A DNA stretch of 64,000 nt from the NCBI GenBank assembly GCA_049487715.1, contig CP150585.1, positions 62,001-126,000 of the forward strand, in the 5' to 3' direction. Shown piece by piece: positions 1-8,900 of this stretch. The position numbers and the translations under genes were made by a program. The notes under the pieces were generated by a model. That model did not search any database. It was not told the origin of the DNA and saw only the letters and a list, made by a program, of their open reading frames with translations. This stretch comes from Pycnococcus provasolii. Lineage: Eukaryota > Chlorophyta > Pseudoscourfieldiophyceae > Pseudoscourfieldiales. How positions within the stretch are numbered: position 1 is the first letter of the stretch; each line of letters opens with the position of its first letter.

Positions 1-757
1 TGATGGGTGGTGCCGACCCGGGTGCGTAGTACGGATTTTGGTTTCCGCCCACGTAGTCGACGCAATCGCAGCAGAAGTTGATGATGGCGTTTCCGTGCGC
101 CGTTCCCTTGCAGTCGCAGCACGGCGACCGCGTCTCCGCGCTGAGTACGTTCCCTGAGACTCCCACGCACCCCGGCCCGTCGCATATTCCGCAGTCGTCG
201 AATTCCTTTCCGCTGAACGGTTCGCCGTCGCACCCGACGCAGCTGACGTCAAACTTCGGGTCTGTCGGCTCTAGGCAGAGTCCACACACGTCTGTCGTTG
301 AGAGGCCGTTCGGCACACCCGCGCAGTCGACGCAGCTCTGGTTGAAGAGCGGGTTTGACGGTTCGAGGCAGATTCCGCACGCGTCGTCGAAGAACCCTGA
401 GTTGGGACTTCCGTCGCATCCGAGGCAGGTTGAGTTGTCTCCGTTGCACACGTTGCACGAATCACGCATTTGCGAGTACGAGTACGCTTCTGCGGCGTAA
501 ATCATAATCACGTCGTTGTCACCACTTGAGGAGGAGGAGGAGGATGTTGAGGGTGTGAAGTGCAAGGAGGAGGTTGACGATGAGGATGACGATGAAGTGA
601 AAGCTCCACCACCACCAGGTGCTCCGGAACTATCCGGAACTGACTGCGCAAGAGCGAAGAAACCGTTGGAAGATGAAGAACCACCCCCATACAGAGGTCT
701 TAAAGGTGAAGAAGAAGTAGTCGTTGAGAAAAAAATGACAGTGCTGCTGTTAAGAAA
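1..757 (-). CDS. Cys-rich secreted repeat protein, partial (runs off left edge)
   Basis: An open minus-strand frame runs from a stop at 758-760 down to base 1 and continues outside the window. Its C-terminal half is packed with cysteines in repeats of the type DDCGICDG, CNVCNGDNSTCLGCDG and CGLCLEP, spaced about every 10-20 residues. This resembles the extracellular DDCGVCGGD-like repeats common in algal and protist surface proteins. A Ser/Gly-rich linker precedes the repeats, and before it lies a short hydrophobic stretch (NGFFALAQS). No ATG occurs in this frame before position 505, so either translation starts there or a first exon lies upstream. A hydrophobic ATG-led stretch in another frame at about 766 could be that exon. 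It is probably a secreted or cell-wall protein. Coding status is likely from composition, but the start is unresolved. Confidence 0.6.
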
Positions 758-1610
758 CTAAACGTCATAAAAGCAATCATCATGGTTTCTTCTTTGAAGA
801 TGTTCTTCTTCTTCTTCTTCTGAGTCGTTCGAGTTCGAGTTCTTCTTCTTCTAGGATTAACATTATCATACCCAACCGCATGATCATCCTACCCATCGAC
901 ATGCTATTAATATATATATATTCAGAGTAAATAAAGCTCACAGATCACACAAAACCGCACGAAACATCAAACGAGCATTACGGCCAGGTGAGCCTCACAA
1001 CATCTGTGCATTTATTTACTGTATTTGCATGCTGGAGAAGACCGCCATGCATTCTATTATTCTGGGCTCTGCCCGAGTGAACATGAAAATAATGTCGGAA
1101 ATGAAATGGGGAACTGCTGTCAAGAGTCAAGAGGAGGGGAGGAGCCCTTATTAAACCCCGAAACATGAAATTAGGAACCTCTCAGATGGCAAACCCCGAA
1201 TAAATAACGCATGCCATTTGTATCGTCCCAAGCCCAAGCAGAGGGGGATCCCAAGCACAAGCACAAGCTCGAAGAAGGTCGCACCGTCGACGGGTTAGAC
1301 TTTAAAAGGTCACCCGGTGGACCTTGGTACTTGGAAGGATCCCCAAGCAAGCGCAAAGATGGATGCTAACCAATGCTACCGGGTAAGATACTGCCTCTTT
1401 GCTTGGACTCCCCCACCCCACCCCCAAGCCCTCTCGGACAGCCCTCCCTGTTCTCTCGGATTTTAGTTTGGGTTAGGGTGAGGAAAAGCCACCTGGAAAA
1501 GCCTTGGAGAAGATATTCAAGATACGAATCATCTTTGTCATTCTTTCTTTCAAGAGTCGGTCGGTCTGTGTGATTATTCGTATTGTATTACAAGGGCTCC
1601 ATATCATATC
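758..1610. other. Intergenic region with candidate 5' regulatory words
   Basis: No credible gene is seen here. The stretch holds two copies of AACCCCGAA (1154-1162, 1192-1200), one GGGATCCC (1245-1252) and one GGGTTAGGGT (about 1470), all upstream of the plus-strand gene at 1611. TTC/TTCTTC-rich tracts lie at about 785-855. Confidence 0.6.
1154..1200 (+). promoter_or_regulatory. Two AACCCCGAA boxes upstream of the 1611 gene
   Basis: Exact copies of AACCCCGAA lie at 1154-1162 and 1192-1200, 29 bp apart end to start. The same 9-mer recurs upstream of at least five other plus-strand genes in this window, which suggests a core promoter or 5' UTR element. The function is inferred. Confidence 0.35.
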
Positions 1611-2999
1611 ATGGCGTCCGGGTCATCGAAGAAACGCAAGCATGTGACGACTCATGTGCCTGTGCATGTGGTGGAGCTTGAGGTTACGACGGTACAGGCG
1701 GGATTCCCGGGTGATTCCCCTGGTGGGGGTGAGGGTAAGGATGCAAGGGAAGCAGCAGCAGCAGCGGCAGCAGCAACAACAACAGCCGCGGCAGCAGCGG
1801 CGACGTTAACCGCCAACACGCAGCAGACTGCCACGCACCAAACGCACGAAGATTACAACAACAACAACAACAACAACGAAGAAACGCAGTACACGAGTCC
1901 AGGGTCGCAGCAGCAGCAGCAGCAGAAAAACAATAAACAACAACAAACGACGTCAAACAGCGCGAAAAAAGCAAGACAAAGGCAGGACTGGCAAACCATT
2001 AGCATACACCCGAACGAAGCCGAGGCGGAGGCGGCGTGCCGACGAACGGGAGCGTGCGAGTGGGTCGTCTACGACAGCAAGGAGAGCGTGTGCAAGCGAT
2101 TCGTATGCAAACTTGCGGGGGTCGCGAAGCACCAAAACTGCCAAAACACCGTGCGGTGGAAACGGTACCCAGAGTCGGGAGCTTACCACGTGCAGCTCGC
2201 ACACCCGTGCGCGCCCAAGTCGTCAAACGCAAAGGGGGGGACGAAAAGCGCATCCGCAGGAAACAAAAATCAAGCCGTAGTGCCGACACGAAGCTACGCA
2301 ACCGTCGCGAGCGGCGGAGCAGACAGCAAGCCCGTCGAGTCTGCAACACCTCTGCAGATGGGTGGAGTCGTCATCGCGCCCACCGCGAGCGGCGTGATCG
2401 CCCCTGGAGGCGGCGGCGGCGGCGGCGCCATGCAGGCGCGTGCAGTGGCACACCAGGCAGCGATGGACAACCTGGGCAACATGCTGCACGTCGTCGGGGG
2501 AGGCATGGGCCCTCCTAGCCTGAACCTGAACCTCGCAAACAGCGAGGAGGAGGTTCGCAACCTGCGCGACAAGCTGCGAGCGAAGGACGACATCATCACG
2601 CAGTTGACGGCGGAGCTCGCGGCTGCGCAGAACGAGATGGTTCACCTGCGCGAGTTCACGATGATGCACTGGCCGCAGCACCACGGGAATCACCACGGCA
2701 TGCACCACGGCATGCACCAGCAGCCGTACGGAAATCACCACAGCCACCACGGCATGCACTGGCCGCAGCACCACGGGAATCACCACGGCTACAACGGCAT
2801 GCACTGGCCGCAGCACCACGGGAATCACCACGACATGCAGCCATCGTACGGCTCTCACGACCACCACCACCACCACCACCAGTCTCACGGCGGCACGCAG
2901 CAGGAGCGCATCGACTTGCTGGCAGGTATGCAGGCATCGTTACTTGGATTTCCAAGCAACGATGCCGGCCCACCTGCCGCAAGGGCAGAGTGCGAATAG
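1611..2999 (+). CDS. Putative zinc-finger regulator with Q/N/H-rich tracts
   Basis: A 462-residue protein starting at an ATG. An N-terminal basic patch (KKRKH) is followed by Ala, Asn and Gln runs (residues about 45-115). A compact domain at about 127-200 then reads DWQTISIHPNEAEAEAA, CEWVVYD, CKRFVCK, HQNCQNTVRW and YHVQLAHPC. The C-x4-C, C and H-x-C spacing, with a W/YxV core, recalls the WRKY-GCM1/FLYWCH/MULE zinc-finger superfamily, so DNA binding is plausible but unproven. A Gly-rich linker and a short coiled coil (about 312-345, LRDKLRAKDDIITQLTAEL) follow. A His-rich tail carries repeats of HWPQHHGNHHG that mirror a DNA minisatellite at about 2663-2840. The low-complexity tracts suggest a transcription factor or condensate-forming nuclear protein. 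The function is not recognised. Confidence 0.75.
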   Translation: MASGSSKKRKHVTTHVPVHVVELEVTTVQAGFPGDSPGGGEGKDAREAAAAAAAATTTAAAAAATLTANTQQTATHQTHEDYNNNNNNNEETQYTSPGSQQQQQQKNNKQQQTTSNSAKKARQRQDWQTISIHPNEAEAEAACRRTGACEWVVYDSKESVCKRFVCKLAGVAKHQNCQNTVRWKRYPESGAYHVQLAHPCAPKSSNAKGGTKSASAGNKNQAVVPTRSYATVASGGADSKPVESATPLQMGGVVIAPTASGVIAPGGGGGGGAMQARAVAHQAAMDNLGNMLHVVGGGMGPPSLNLNLANSEEEVRNLRDKLRAKDDIITQLTAELAAAQNEMVHLREFTMMHWPQHHGNHHGMHHGMHQQPYGNHHSHHGMHWPQHHGNHHGYNGMHWPQHHGNHHDMQPSYGSHDHHHHHHQSHGGTQQERIDLLAGMQASLLGFPSNDAGPPAARAECE

Positions 3000-3011
3000 C
3001 GTTGAGATCCC

Positions 3012-3069
3012 TCTTTCAGTAATGAAGTTGCACATTAGTTTCTTTCAGTAATGAAGTTGCACATTAGTT
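3012..3069 (+). repeat. 29-bp tandem duplication just after the stop codon
   Basis: A perfect 29-bp unit occurs twice head to tail (3012-3040, 3041-3069), containing TTCAGTAATGAAGTTGC. It begins 12 nt after the stop of the upstream gene. Related TTCAGTAA...GTCCAA words follow the stop codons at 41086 and 52501, so this may be a 3' UTR element. Confidence 0.7.
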
Positions 3070-3199
3070 TGTCCAAGGTAATGGGTGTCTGAGAGGGCCC
3101 CTGAACCCTTAACCCCCAATCCCTTGTTGCCTTTCACTCTCTCCCGCGGGGTTGCTCCTCACCCGCTCGTTTCCCCTTCCTAAGCTTAGTTGCCTTTGT

Positions 3200-3560
3200 A
3201 ACCGTTCATTCTTACCTCGACCCCATCTCAGTGTCCCTACTACCCTTTGATAAGCTCTTAAATGAGCTTCTCACACCGTTCCTGATCGATGTAGCCCCAT
3301 CAACGTTGATGTACGTGACATCATACGTTTCGTAGGTGAAGTCGCATAACTCTTTGAGAATTGAGACGGGTCCTCATGGTGCTGAAGAAGAACTCGTCGT
3401 AGTCGTTTGAAGACTCTGATGTGGCTGCCAGATCCAGAGCGAAGGCATCTGCGCGCATGTCGATCATTATTCGTCGTCAGAGTCTGAATCGGAAGAAGGT
3501 GGATTCGCAGCTGCCTTAGGTGGTTGACTGGTTGCTGTGGTTTCTTCCCATCGACATATC
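3200..3560 (-). pseudogene. Decayed coding remnant, transposon-like
   Basis: On the minus strand, short protein-like segments lie in different frames. One (about 3510-3555) reads GKKPQQPVN and leads, after a shift, into PKAAANPPSSDSDSDDE and a stop. Another (about 3210-3390) reads ILKELCDFTYETYDV and INVDGATSIRNGVRSSF before a stop. The acidic Ser/Asp tail and the broken frames suggest an eroded mobile-element polyprotein, but no diagnostic catalytic motif remains. The rest of 3000-4539 shows no gene that I can support. Confidence 0.3.
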
Positions 3561-4402
3561 TTTTGGTTTGGTTATTTGGTCTCGTTATAGTTTGTTATGG
3601 CACATCACGTGAATGTCTCCTAGATCACGTGATTTTCTTCATGGTTATATTTTATGGTTATATGTGGCAAAGCATGGATTTCCCATGCATGTCGATATTC
3701 TCCATTCGACCGTTCCTCTTTGGACTCCACTCTTTTGAATGGCTCATGTTGCAAAGCACGATGCCTCATGCTTTGCTCCCTAGTCTTCTTAGAGGCCTCC
3801 TAGGCCTTCCCCTTTTCCTTACCTCTGCCTTTTACTTTCATTCTAGTAACAAACCTTTTTATCTTAAGTACTCTCTTCACCTTAAGGTCTTCTACCTACA
3901 ACAGCAGTGCTTGCAGTGGACCTTTCGCTTAGGCCTAGGTTGCCCGCGGTCGCCTTCCCTTGTCACACTTCATCGTCTTCTCGAGTTGCGTTGGCGTAAT
4001 AGAGACTTTTGTGGAATGTGGTTATATGGAGGTGCCTAAGTTAGATGTTCACTTTGGAAGTCATGCTCGCATCGACGACGCGAGGCGCGAGCGCGACCGC
4101 GCGCTGAAATTTCGTGCTAAAGTGGATCTTGGGTTACAAACGCGTTATGGGACGCCGCTGACTCGCGTCTTTTGTCTATCTCCTGCTGTGGTAAGATCGC
4201 TCGCTCGTCGAGGCCTCCTCGCGTCTCGCGACTCGAGACTGGAGGCCTCGGCGAGGCCTCGGAATTTCGCGACAACCCTTTGGCAGAGCGTTGGACATCG
4301 CGCAATAGTTTTGCAGCGGTTGCGCGTGTTGTTCCGACTTGCCGTCCGGACCACTCGGATGGATGACCGAGCGGGATCCCGGATCCTCCCTGGTCCAAAG
4401 CC

Positions 4403-4411
4403 AACCCCGAA
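4403..4411 (+). promoter_or_regulatory. AACCCCGAA box upstream of the 4540 gene
   Basis: An exact copy of the recurrent 9-mer lies about 130 nt before the ATG at 4540. A GGGATCCC palindrome is at 4373-4380. Confidence 0.35.
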
Positions 4412-4539
4412 TTTCAAGCCAAGCGTTCCGGCCCCGCTCCTCCCCCCCCCCCTAGACGCGTTCGCCGTATCTTCTTCGAGGCGCCACAAGTTCACGCGTT
4501 GCGTCAGCATCGCCCGTGCCTGCGTCTGCGTCTGCGTCC

Positions 4540-5544
4540 ATGGGGTTGCCTCTGCCTACGTCTTGCACTATGCACGAGTCTGCTCCTCATGTCTCGCCAC
4601 CCTCATCCTCGCTCTTGCTCTCGTCATCCTCGTCATCCTCATCCTCGCTCTTGCGCTCGTCGTCGTCATCCTCGTCCTCGCTCCTGCTCGGTCTCGCCCC
4701 CGACGTGCTCGCCTTCATTCTCACGTCCCTGGAAAGTCCCGCGGCTTTGCTTCGGTTCCTCGTCGTGGTGATGGCGACGAAAAAACAAGAAGAAGACCTA
4801 AAAGAGCCCTTGCCGTCGTCGTCGTCGTCATCATCACCACCACCATCACCATCATCTTCCCCCCGCCTTGAAGTGTTCGAGAGAGTCATGCAGGCGTGGT
4901 ATGGGTACCCCATGACACAGTCGCCTATGTCTCGCTCTTCGACAGACTTCTACCTCGCGCTCGCGGCGTCGCAAACCTCACTAGCCAACGGCGCGTTCGA
5001 CGCGGCGCTGGACGTCGTCGACAAACACGTCGTCGGTGTCGGAGGAGGAGACACACGACCTGGACTCTGGTGGAGGGCGTTCGACGTGCACCAGTCCAAC
5101 GTCGACGAAAAAACGCCGGAAAGCGTGTCGCTCACGTACCGCGCTCTCGTCGACGCGTCAGAAGCGGCGGAACGAACCATGCCCGCACAAACGAACGTCG
5201 CGCCGGCGGACGTGCGCGCGCTTCTGCACAACAAACAAGGTGCCACGCACGTACTCGCCGTGCTTGCGGTTATGTTCGCCGCACGGAAACGAGATGCACA
5301 GTGCGGAGGGTGGTGGGAACACGCGCGAAAACTGCGAAACTTGCCGACGAGCAACGTCGAAGTGCGCGTCGCGATCCAAACGCTTGGAAGCCTCGGAAGT
5401 ACCGCACTGTGGAGGTGTCGTAACGACACACATTCGCAGCGCATGAAAGTGTGGGGCGACGCCGCGGTTGGCGACGCGTCTGTGTGGAACGTCCTCGACA
5501 AAGGCATCGTGAACGAGATCAGGCGAATTGACGTGTACGCATGA
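4540..5544 (+). CDS. Hypothetical protein, weakly F-box-like N-terminus
   Basis: A 334-residue protein from the first ATG at 4540; the frame is open from 4516, but that start would be GTG. Ser/Leu-rich stretches (about 15-50 and 95-115) reflect simple repeats. Between them lies LAPDVLAFILTSLESPAALL, which has the L-x-P-x-x-V-L-x-x-I-L-x-x-L spacing of an F-box helix, but the match is short. The C-terminal two thirds (about 125-330) look globular and coding by codon use (FYLALAASQTSLANGAFDAALDVV, WWEHARKLRNLP, GSLGSTALWRCRND), possibly a helical repeat. A TGTAA poly(A) candidate lies at 5646-5650. An alternative start is the ATG of MATKKQEE. The function is not recognised. Confidence 0.6.
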   Translation: MGLPLPTSCTMHESAPHVSPPSSSLLLSSSSSSSSSLLRSSSSSSSSLLLGLAPDVLAFILTSLESPAALLRFLVVVMATKKQEEDLKEPLPSSSSSSSPPPSPSSSPRLEVFERVMQAWYGYPMTQSPMSRSSTDFYLALAASQTSLANGAFDAALDVVDKHVVGVGGGDTRPGLWWRAFDVHQSNVDEKTPESVSLTYRALVDASEAAERTMPAQTNVAPADVRALLHNKQGATHVLAVLAVMFAARKRDAQCGGWWEHARKLRNLPTSNVEVRVAIQTLGSLGSTALWRCRNDTHSQRMKVWGDAAVGDASVWNVLDKGIVNEIRRIDVYA

Positions 5545-5980
5545 CACCTTTACGCGAAGTTGCTGGAAAGCGCGGAGAAGCATGAAGTGGAGCTATCCTT
5601 CGAAAAGAGGATCGCCCTTCAGCCTCCGGCGTCCGAATGAATCAATGTAAAGTAAATGCGTACTTTTTCCGAGAAAATACAAATATCGAGAAAATAAAAG
5701 GTCCCTCTGGGATCCCGCGCTGGCACAGAACTTTTTAAGTCGGCGCCATTTTTATGTTTCACTTCACTATTGGTCAACCCAAAACGTCATTATTTTTATA
5801 ACGGGAAAAGTGAAAAAGTGAAGGTTGCAAAAGGATGCGCATGTCCTGCCCGTCATTTTCAGACAATGTTTTTCGACTTGCGGTGGGTGGAAGGGTTTTT
5901 GAAAATGGACGATTTGGGTTTGTAAGGGTTGCTTTTTTGTTTTTTGGCTCATATACATAATATCCTTACACAATAATACT
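5545..5980. other. Convergent intergenic region
   Basis: AT-rich 3' flanks of two convergent genes. It holds TGTAA at 5646-5650 (plus-strand gene) and TTACA at 5966-5970, which is TGTAA on the minus strand for the subtilase. It also has a GGGATCCC palindrome at 5709-5716. No gene is seen. Confidence 0.6.
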
Positions 5981-8900
5981 TCACGTCTTTGTCAGCCGCG
6001 TCGTCGTCATCATCGGCGGGGCACTCGCTGCGACAGGAACGGCGGCTGGTGGAGGCGCGACGTCGGTACACTTAGACTCAACTTCACAGCTGTTGAGTTG
6101 CCGACGACGACGCACGACGTGCACCACATAGCCTGCAGCGAATCCAATCGCAACTGCCGTGCCAATGCCGATGCCAGCCACCACGAGAAGCTGTTGTTGC
6201 TCACCGACATTTCGCAGCGGTGGAAGTGGCGGAGGAGGGCTTGGCGGTGGCGGTGGTGGCGGAGGAGGTGGACTCGGCGGCGGTGGACTGGGCGGCGGTG
6301 GCGGCGGACTCGGCGGAGGTGGAGGCGGAGGCGGTGGACTCGGAGGCGGAGGCGGCGGAGGTGGTGGTGGTGGACTCGGCGGCGGCGGAGGAGGACTGGG
6401 AGGTGGAGGAGGAGGACTGGGAGGTGGTGGTGGAGGCGGTGGACTCGGAGGCGGAGGCGGCGGAGGTGGTGGTGGTGGACTCGGCGGCGGTGGAGGTGGA
6501 CTGGGCGGTGGTGGAGGAGGACTGGGCGGCGGCGGTGGAGGCGGTGGACTCGGAGGCGGTGGTGGTGGGCTCGGGGGAGGCGGGCTTGGCGGCGGCGGCG
6601 GCGGCGGTGGTGGCGGACTCGGAGGCGGTGGAGGCGGACTTGGGGGAGGCGGGCTCGGAGGCGGCGGCGGTGGGCTTGGTGGTGGAGGTGGTGGTGGCGG
6701 ACTCGGAGGAGGCGGCGGCGGAGGTGGTGGCGGGCTTGGTGGCGGAGGTGGACTTGGTGGTGGAGGTGGACTTGGCGGTGGCGGACTTGGCGGTGGCGGG
6801 TTCGGCGGTGGCGGCGGCGGTGAGAGACTTGCTGGCTGGTTTTTCGCGCATCGAAAGTCGCCAATGGGACCACGCACGAAGAGCGCGTAGCTCTGCGCGT
6901 AGGGCAGTCGCACGGCGTCGATGCGAAGGAGGTAGGCTCCCGCCGAAGGTTCCTGCACCGTGATCACCTCGTTGTTGTTGATCCTATCGGGCGTGTTCAT
7001 CCCATTGCCGTACAATACGCCCGCGCTGCCAGCTGATATCCCCACAGCACGAAACGAAAGGTCGAGGTCATTCACCAGGTTAGATCCCGAAAACGTTTCG
7101 CTGGGGTAGTCGTACCACGCCAACGCAGCCACGAGAGGCTCCGTCGTCGACGCCTGCACTTGCACGAGACACTCGTGGTACTGCGTCGCCGACGTGAAGG
7201 CGCCGAAGTCCGTGTCCACGGCTCGTATCGACCAGCCTGCTCCGGACGATGGAACCTTCAGAGCGCGCGCAAGATTTACGCGTCCCCACCCCTGCCGACA
7301 GCTCGGCGCCTCCTCGAGCGGTATGCCCGTTTCCGTCATGCCCGTCATGTCGGACCCAGACGCCAGCAGAATGGCTTTGATGAGCATGCCGCTCGGGTTT
7401 GCCAGCGCGCCCTGCGTCAGCGCACCTCCCGCGTTCCTCATGAGGTACTCGCGTATCAGCGCGGCGGCGCCAGCCACGAGAGGCGTTGCCATGCTCGTGC
7501 CTGACAAAGGCGCGGTCGTGCAGTGCGAGCACATGCTTGCACTGCATTGCTCGAAAGCGCAGTAGTCGTACGTGCCCTCGCCATCGGTGAAGCACCAAGG
7601 CCTTGAGTCGCCATCTGGATTGCGACATGCCGATCCTTCCAAGCCAGCGCTGGGATAGAACTGCGGGTAGTTGAGTGGTGGGAATCGTGACGCCTGGAAC
7701 GCGGACCAAGGCATGCAATTATATCCAGACTGGGTCACGGACACGGTGCCGCGGTAGTCCGTTCCGTCAGTCGCGCACGCGCACGTGCCGCCAAGAGCGC
7801 CACCGCCTGCAAACAACCACGCCGAGGTAATGGAGTCTCCCGGCGCAACAACATCCGGTTTCACACGGCCATCCGCCGCAGGTCCCACGGAGCTGGTCGT
7901 GGCCATGTTGTCGTAGCGAAGTGGTGCGGCGTAGTTCGAGCTGGTGATGGAGATGCCCGTGTTGCTGCTAATTTGCGTGTCCAGCAGCTGTCCCGTTTTG
8001 TACGTAACAAATCCAGACGCGATCGTTATCGCATTGCCAACTCCACCTGCATTGGCACCCATGCGAATGAATCCACACGTAGCGTCGTTCACCACAATGG
8101 CCGCAATAGCACCCGCGTTCTGTGCGTTGAGCACTTTATTTGTGAAGAAGCACGTGCCGCGTTCGATCACCGCGACTTTTCCCGCGACGCCGCTGATCGT
8201 TCCGCATCCATCGCGCGGGATGGAGCGAGCGAGTGGAAGTGTGCCTCCGGGGAACGACCTGCCACCGAAGTCTGCACGAAGGAGTCGGCGTGTGATGACA
8301 GGCGTCGACGATCCTATGGCCACCCTGAAAACGTCGCCGTATATGCGAACGGGCGAACTGTCCGCATTCAGCGTCGCACCTACGCCGACGATGTTCTTTG
8401 CATTCGCCGGCGACGTGATGGAAGAGCCACCTTGAAAGCCAGTGTTGCCCGCGGCGGTCAGTGCGAGAAAGGATGGTGTGAGGTACAGGAACGTGTCCAC
8501 CTGACGCGTCCACACGTTGTACGTCGTCGCATCATCTCCCCAGCTGTCCGATTGAATGAACACGCCACGCGAGTACTGCGCGCCGTACAGCGTGCGATAG
8601 TCATTCGGTGGTGCGAGTGCGCCTGCCGCCCCACCTATGTCAACGAACGCGATCTTCGCATCCGGCGCCACACCTCTTTGATTGCCCGCACCAGATGCCG
8701 TGGATCCCGCCGCGGATCCGGCGACGTGCGTTCCGTGCCCTTGGACGTCGCCGTCAATCCCGCCACCCGAAACGACGTAGCTGGCAATCTTGCGATGCGT
8801 CGGGCCGGGCACGTTGCCATTGTTGTCATCTCGGAAGTAGCAGTTGGTGATGTCGATACCCGTGTCAGCAATGCCAATCAGCTGCCCATTCCCACGCAGG

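Noticed and set aside
3524-4039. A 171-residue hydrophobic plus-strand frame
   Set aside because: AT-rich, no codon bias, no domain; overlaps a region of transposon-like decay.
6098-6890. Long plus-strand Gly-rich and Arg/Trp-rich frames opposite the subtilase
   Set aside because: They are the antisense reading of the polyproline-coding repeat, and the minus strand encodes a complete protease.
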